From positions 1-16,264 of the forward strand of contig DAOUKH010000018.1 of NCBI GenBank assembly GCA_034421515.1: DNA of 16,264 nt, written 5' to 3'. The stretch is from DAOUKH01 sp034421515. GTDB taxonomy: Bacteria > Chloroflexota > Dehalococcoidia > SHYB01. Positions 12,458 through 16,264 of this stretch are shown here, in pieces (within the stretch, counting starts at the first letter, position 1; the number at the start of each line of letters is the position of its first letter). The notes beneath the pieces were generated by a model. That model was not told where the DNA came from and did not search any database. It saw only the letters and a list, made by a program, of their open reading frames with translations. The translations under genes were made by a program, and so were the position numbers.

Positions 12458-13531
12458 CTACGACGCTTCGGCGTTGACCCGTTCGACCAGGTCGACGAAG
12501 CGCTCCAGCACACCGATGCGACTCTTGAACCCCGGCTCGGCGCCGGGCAGGCCCTTGGGCGCGGGCCGCGCGCTGAGGGTGGTGACACCCGCGTCGCGGT
12601 AGACCCGGATGCGGTCGGCGATCATCTCGTCGGTGCCGATGAGGTGCGTCTTGAGGATGATCTCGGCGGGAACGATCCGCCGCGCCTCCTCGCGCTTGCC
12701 GGCGAGCCACAGATCCTGGATCTCGGTGGCGAGGTCGGCGTAGCCGGCCCGCTTGTAGGCGTTGTTGTAGAAGTTGTGACGGCGCGACCCCATCGCGCCG
12801 AGGCTGAACGCCAGCGCCGGCCGCATCTCCTCGACGGCGGCGTCGACGTCGTCGGTGAACCACACCGTGCCGCCGACCTGCAGGTCGAGCTCTTTGAGGG
12901 AGCGCCCCGCGCTCGCCGCGCCCTCCGCCATGGGTTCGAAGAAGACGTCGGCGTGCTCCGGCATGAACGACGTGCCGCGCCAGCCGTCCGCCAGCTCGCC
13001 GGTCAGTTTCAGGTTGGCGGGCCCCAGGGAGGCGACGTAGATCGGCAGGTTGGGCGTGGCCGGCGCGACGCTCGCCAGCGCCTTGCCCTCCCCGTCGCGG
13101 GCGGGCATTCGGTAGATCTCCCCTTGGTACGAGACGCGCTCGCCGCGAAAAATACGCCGCAGGATCTCGATGGTCTCGCGGGTCCGCTGTACGGGCCGGT
13201 CGAAGACGACGCCGTGCCAGCCCTCCATCACCTGCGGCCCGCTTGTCCCAAGGCCAAGCTTGAACCGTCCGCCCGACATCGAATAGAGCGACATGGCGGT
13301 CATGGCGAGGTTCGCCGGCGTCCGCGCCCCGATTTGCAGGATGCTCGTTCCCAGCTCGATCGTCGACGTCTTCGCCGCCAGGTAGGCGAGCGGCGTCGCG
13401 CCGTCGTGTCCCCACGCCTCCGGCGACCACAGTCCCGCCACGCCGACCCGCTCCGCCGCCTGCGCGAATGAAGTGATCTCGTCCCAGTCCTTGATCGCGT
13501 AGCCGGTGACGAAGCTGGTGGAGACTCGCAT
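12458..13531 (-). CDS. LLM-class F420-dependent oxidoreductase-like protein (B)
   Basis: A 357-residue LLM protein of the Mer/F420 type. MRVSTSFVTGYAIKDWDEI is followed by VAGLWSPEAWGHDGATPLAYLAAKT, IELGTSILQIGARTPANLAM and then SGGRFKLGLGTSGPQVMEGW with HGVVFDRPVQRTRE, a combination typical of F420-dependent TIM-barrel oxidoreductases. The C-terminal part (ILKTHLIGTDEMIADRIRVY and VTTLS) is also standard. Start ATG 13531 has AAAGG about 7 nt upstream; the frame is open to 13690 but that part overlaps the SDR gene. It is third in the five-gene run, 44 nt after the SDR. The presence of F420 biosynthesis in this organism is not shown by the window. Confidence 0.9.
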   Translation of the reverse strand: MRVSTSFVTGYAIKDWDEITSFAQAAERVGVAGLWSPEAWGHDGATPLAYLAAKTSTIELGTSILQIGARTPANLAMTAMSLYSMSGGRFKLGLGTSGPQVMEGWHGVVFDRPVQRTRETIEILRRIFRGERVSYQGEIYRMPARDGEGKALASVAPATPNLPIYVASLGPANLKLTGELADGWRGTSFMPEHADVFFEPMAEGAASAGRSLKELDLQVGGTVWFTDDVDAAVEEMRPALAFSLGAMGSRRHNFYNNAYKRAGYADLATEIQDLWLAGKREEARRIVPAEIILKTHLIGTDEMIADRIRVYRDAGVTTLSARPAPKGLPGAEPGFKSRIGVLERFVDLVERVNAEAS

Positions 13532-13575
13532 GGGGAGGCCTTTCGGAGACGTTGAGATCGGCGCGCGAGCGGCGG

Positions 13576-14331
13576 CTAGGGCCAGTCCTTGCCGTGGCGG
13601 CGCAGGTCGAGCACCTGGCCGTTGTAGCGGGCGGCCGCGCCGGTTGCGAGATCGACGACGCCGGGGCCGACGTCCTCGGGATCGATCCACCCGCTCCAGT
13701 CGAAGTCGGGCGGGTGGATGGCCTGAGCGCCCTCCGTCTTCACCGCGGCGGGCCAGAAGGCCACGACGGAGACGCCGCGTCCCTCCAGCTCCTTGGCGAG
13801 GCCGCGCGTGAGCCGCTCGATGCCGGCCTTGACCATGCCGTAAATCGCGTCGTCGGGGAAGGCCAACTTCTGAGCGGAATCGGAGCTGACGTTGACGATG
13901 ACGCCGCCGCCCTGGCGCGTCATCGGCCCGATGGCGGCCCGGCAGCAGAGGAACGTCCCCCGAAGGTTGAGCGCGACGACCCGGTCGAACCGGCGCATCG
14001 GATACCCCTCGACCGGCGCGAACGTCCCCGACCCGCCGGCGTTGTTCACCAACAGGTCAACCCGCCCGAACTCGTCGAGCGTGCGTTGAAAGAGCGCGTC
14101 GACGCTCCCCTCGTCGGTGATGTCGCAGGCGACGGCGATGGCCCGGCCGCCGGCGGCCGTGATGGTGTCCGCCGTCTCGCCGATGGAGCCGGCAAGCCCC
14201 GGCCGGGGCTCGACGCTCCGGGCCGCGACCACGACCGCGGCCCCCTCACGCCCCAGGACGGCGGCGATCCCCTTGCCAATGCCCCGGCTGGAGCCGGTCA
14301 CGATGGCCACCTTGCCGCTCAACCGTCCCAT
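13576..14331 (-). CDS. Short-chain dehydrogenase/reductase (operon SDR 2)
   Basis: A 251-residue classical SDR. Cofactor motif TGSSRGIG at 12-19, ARS after beta-2 (suggesting NADP(H), indicative only), NNAG at 96-99, catalytic Ser150 in NVSS, Tyr164 and Lys168 in YGMVK. Between beta-2 and alpha-C there is a short insertion ending in GSIGETADTITAAGG, a feature also present in the other two complete SDRs of the window. Start ATG 14331 (MGRLSGKVAIVTG) is the canonical SDR opening; the longer start at 14385 would overlap the preceding gene. It follows that SDR after 32 nt. It is expected to interconvert an alcohol and a ketone in the pathway served by the LLM enzymes. All residues for activity are present. 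Confidence 0.93.
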   Translation of the reverse strand: MGRLSGKVAIVTGSSRGIGKGIAAVLGREGAAVVVAARSVEPRPGLAGSIGETADTITAAGGRAIAVACDITDEGSVDALFQRTLDEFGRVDLLVNNAGGSGTFAPVEGYPMRRFDRVVALNLRGTFLCCRAAIGPMTRQGGGVIVNVSSDSAQKLAFPDDAIYGMVKAGIERLTRGLAKELEGRGVSVVAFWPAAVKTEGAQAIHPPDFDWSGWIDPEDVGPGVVDLATGAAARYNGQVLDLRRHGKDWP

Positions 14332-14363
14332 GCGGGAAGTATGCCGGGCTTCCCGCCCCGCGG

Positions 14364-15251
14364 CTAGTGGGTGACTCGACTCCAATACGGCTCGGCGAAG
14401 GGGTCGTAGACCTCGGCCTTGCCCGAGGCGTCCTCCCGGTAGGGATAGGTGATGTCCGACTCCGCCATCAGCCCGTGCTCCTCGACGAACCCAAGCGGGT
14501 CGTCAAGGATCTGCCCGGTGTACGCCAAGGGGTCGTCGAACGTGGCCAGGTGCGCCGCGATCACGCCGGGGACGTGCGCCGTGTACCGCTTCCGCGGGTC
14601 GAAGGAGCCCATCGACTGCGTCGTCACCCGCTCCGTCAGCACGCTCCCCGGATGCATCCCGACCACCGCGATCTTGTCCCCGCGCAGCTCGCGGGCCAGC
14701 ATCATCGTCGCCCAGTTGAGGTGGGCCTTGGTCGATGGGTAGAGCGATGTCGTCGTGCCCTTCCCCGGCCGGTAGGCGGGGTCGAGGTGATACTCCATCG
14801 TCGTCGTGATGTTGATAACGACCCCGCCGCCCTGCGTCCGCATGGATGGCGCAAGCAGGTGCATGAAATGGAGCGGCGCGCGGACGTTGCAATCGAGCAG
14901 CTTGCCGATCTCCTCCCACGAGCTGGCGGTGAAGTCGTCCCACATCGCCGGGCCCTCGTACCGCGCGTTGTTCACCAAAACGTCGACCCGCCCGAAGTGG
15001 TCGAGCGCCCGCTCGACGGCCCCCTCCACCTCCCCCTCGACGCCGATATCGCAGCGGAGCGGCAGCGCCTTCGCGCCCAGCGACTCGATCAGCGCCGCCG
15101 TCGCATGGATGGTGCCCGGGTAGGGCGTCACGTCCCGCTCCGACACCGAGCGCGCCGCCACGGCCACGTCCAGGCCCCGCAGCGCCAAGTGCGCCGCGAT
15201 GACCTTCCCGATCCCCCGGCTCGCGCCAGTGACCAGCGCCACTCTCCGCAT
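14364..15251 (-). CDS. Short-chain dehydrogenase/reductase with C-terminal extension (operon SDR 1)
   Basis: A 295-residue SDR, first gene of the five-gene minus-strand run. TGASRGIG at 8-15, NNAR at 94-97 (Arg instead of the usual Gly), active-site Thr150 in NITT where most SDRs have Ser, Tyr171 and Lys175 in YPSTK. The insertion after beta-2 reads SERDVTPYPGTIHATAALIE, as in its neighbours. The protein is about 40 residues longer than a standard SDR; the extra C-terminal part (EEHGLMAESDITYPYRED and beyond) is acidic and aromatic with no motif I recognise. Start ATG 15251 has AGGAGG 9 nt upstream. Thr for Ser is tolerated in some SDRs, so activity is likely but unproven. Substrate unknown. 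Confidence 0.9.
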   Translation of the reverse strand: MRRVALVTGASRGIGKVIAAHLALRGLDVAVAARSVSERDVTPYPGTIHATAALIESLGAKALPLRCDIGVEGEVEGAVERALDHFGRVDVLVNNARYEGPAMWDDFTASSWEEIGKLLDCNVRAPLHFMHLLAPSMRTQGGGVVINITTTMEYHLDPAYRPGKGTTTSLYPSTKAHLNWATMMLARELRGDKIAVVGMHPGSVLTERVTTQSMGSFDPRKRYTAHVPGVIAAHLATFDDPLAYTGQILDDPLGFVEEHGLMAESDITYPYREDASGKAEVYDPFAEPYWSRVTH

Positions 15252-15292
15252 GGCGGTGGGCCTCCTGAACCCGTAGCGCCCTCACCCAAGGC

Positions 15293-15382
15293 TATAATCG
15301 CCGCCACCGGGTAGAGGCGCTTGGCTTCTCGCGCCTGCAAGTGTAGGCGAAGACCGAGAGGTCTGCCCCTTCGGGACGACCC
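15293..15382 (+). promoter_or_regulatory. TATAAT box and hairpin-rich leader of the divergent SDR gene
   Basis: A perfect TATAAT lies at 15293-15298 without an evident -35. The about 77-nt leader that would follow contains stem AGGCGC (15315-15320) / GCGCCT (15331-15336), stem AGACC (15351-15355) / GGTCT (15360-15364) with a GAGA tetraloop, and a CCC..GGG hairpin with CTTC near 15367-15376 placed directly before the ATG. It matches no riboswitch class I can name. The Shine-Dalgarno before 15383 is poor and overlaps the last hairpin. Confidence 0.4.
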
Positions 15383-16249
15383 ATGAGCATCGAACGGAGC
15401 TTGGAAGGCAAGGTCGCCATCGTCACCGGCGCGAGCCGCGGCACGGGCCGCGCCTACGCCCACGCCCTCGCGATGGCGGGAGCGAGCGTGGTCGCCGCGG
15501 CGCGCACCGACAGGCCCGCCACTCTTGGCGACGCCCCAATGCACCTCGCGGGCGAGATGCACCCCGGACGCGGAGCCCGCCAGTTGGCCGGCCTCCTTCC
15601 CGGCAGCCTCCAGGAGACTGTCGTCTCAATCGAGGATGCCGGCGGCGCCGCACTCGCGGTGCGCTGCGACGTGACCAACGAAGACGACGTGCGTGCCATG
15701 GCCCAGGCCGCGCTCGATCGGTTCGGCCGCATCGACGTCTTGGTGAACAACGCCGGCGTCTTCCCACGCCTCAACTCTCTGGAGGTCACGCCGGAGACCT
15801 ACGAGGCGGTCCTCCGCGTGAACCTGGTCGGCCCCTACCTCTGCGCCAAGCACGTCCTCCCCCACATGATCGAGCGTGGCGCGGGCTCGGTGATCAACAT
15901 CACCACCGGCTCCCCCGACCCGGAGGAGACAGTCAACCTGAAGTCGGCCCAGGGCATCCTCTGCTACGCGACGGCCAAGGCGGGCCTCGACTCCCTCACG
16001 CAGACCCTCGCCCGCGAGATGGCGCCGCACGGCGTGGCGGTCAACGCGCTCGCGCCCGGCATGATCCTGACCGAGGGTGATGTCGAGACGCTCGGCGAAG
16101 ACTTCGACTTCACCGAATACCCCCGAGGCCCCTGCACGCCGGAGTTCGTCGGCCCGCCCGTCGTCTACCTCGCCGGGGTGACGCCGGACGTGATGACCGG
16201 TGAGATACTCTTCGCCGTGCAGTTCGGGGAGACGTGGGGCCGCGAGTAA
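15383..16249 (+). CDS. Short-chain dehydrogenase/reductase (divergent, long insertion)
   Basis: A 288-residue SDR. TGASRGTG at 15-22 has Thr where GIG normally has Ile, which still fits TGxxxGxG. NNAG is at 122-125, Thr175 in NITT replaces the usual Ser, and Tyr195/Lys199 in YATAK complete the site. The loop after beta-2 (about residues 43-88) carries an insertion of roughly 30 residues ending LPGSLQETVVSIEDAGG; long inserts here are known from mycofactocin-associated SDRs and related groups, though this one lacks enough signature for that assignment. The C-terminus (ILFAVQFGETWG) follows the usual final strand. Start ATG 15383 is chosen because MSIERSLEGKVAIVTG is the canonical opening; its ribosome site is weak. 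It is transcribed divergently from the SDR/LLM/GlcG operon and probably works with it. Confidence 0.9.
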   Translation: MSIERSLEGKVAIVTGASRGTGRAYAHALAMAGASVVAAARTDRPATLGDAPMHLAGEMHPGRGARQLAGLLPGSLQETVVSIEDAGGAALAVRCDVTNEDDVRAMAQAALDRFGRIDVLVNNAGVFPRLNSLEVTPETYEAVLRVNLVGPYLCAKHVLPHMIERGAGSVINITTGSPDPEETVNLKSAQGILCYATAKAGLDSLTQTLAREMAPHGVAVNALAPGMILTEGDVETLGEDFDFTEYPRGPCTPEFVGPPVVYLAGVTPDVMTGEILFAVQFGETWGRE

Positions 16250-16264
16250 ACACCGAGTCCGGAG

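Noticed and set aside
12644..13471. Plus-strand open frame (275 codons) and similar ones at 11652-12602 and 14367-15314
   Set aside because: They are exact antisense shadows of the LLM and SDR genes, which carry clear family motifs and ribosome sites.

Overview
The window is GC-rich bacterial chromosome with dense genes, short intergenic gaps and Shine-Dalgarno-led starts (ATG, GTG and one probable TTG). The gene mix (luciferase-like flavin/F420 monooxygenases, several short-chain dehydrogenases, a GlcG-like protein, an isochorismatase-fold protein, a MaoC/FAS1-like dehydratase pair) and the GC-rich palindromic intergenic repeats remind me of environmental Chloroflexota such as Dehalococcoidia/SAR202-type genomes. 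That placement is an inference from content; no rRNA or marker phylogeny is available here.

Layout. Positions 1-1143 hold a minus-strand operon: a FAS1-like dehydratase subunit, a MaoC-like dehydratase subunit and the start of an SDR that runs off the left edge, behind a good -35/-10 promoter (1114-1143). Together these look like a hydratase plus dehydrogenase module for beta-oxidation-like or fatty-acid-like chemistry. Next come a stand-alone LiaF-C-like beta-repeat protein (+), a small cupin (-) and a cyclopropane-fatty-acyl-phospholipid synthase (+). Positions 3368-3821 contain no gene but a cluster of palindromic repeats. A minus-strand isochorismatase-fold protein that has lost two catalytic residues follows, then the most notable gene: an AhpE-type peroxiredoxin (4518-4970, -) whose peroxidatic residue is encoded by an in-frame TGA followed by a SECIS-like hairpin, i.e. 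a probable selenoprotein that ordinary gene callers would truncate. A tRNA-Gly(GCC) with encoded CCA (5117-5191, +) is divergent from it, followed by an alpha/beta hydrolase whose nucleophile Ser is Ala, a terminator, and a 1020-residue double-FtsX ABC permease with no ATPase gene beside it. An MFS exporter (-) converges on the permease with 4 nt between the stops.

Positions 10507-10890 have no gene and carry two kinds of inverted repeat. From 15251 down to 10891, five minus-strand genes with gaps of 32-47 nt form one apparent operon: SDR, SDR, two luciferase-like monooxygenases and a GlcG-like protein. A sixth related gene, an SDR (15383-16249, +), is divergent from a 131-nt region with a perfect TATAAT and a hairpin-rich leader. 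These oxidoreductases look like a catabolic or detoxification pathway for an unidentified organic substrate. The Sec machinery (selA, selB, selC, selD) is not in the window.
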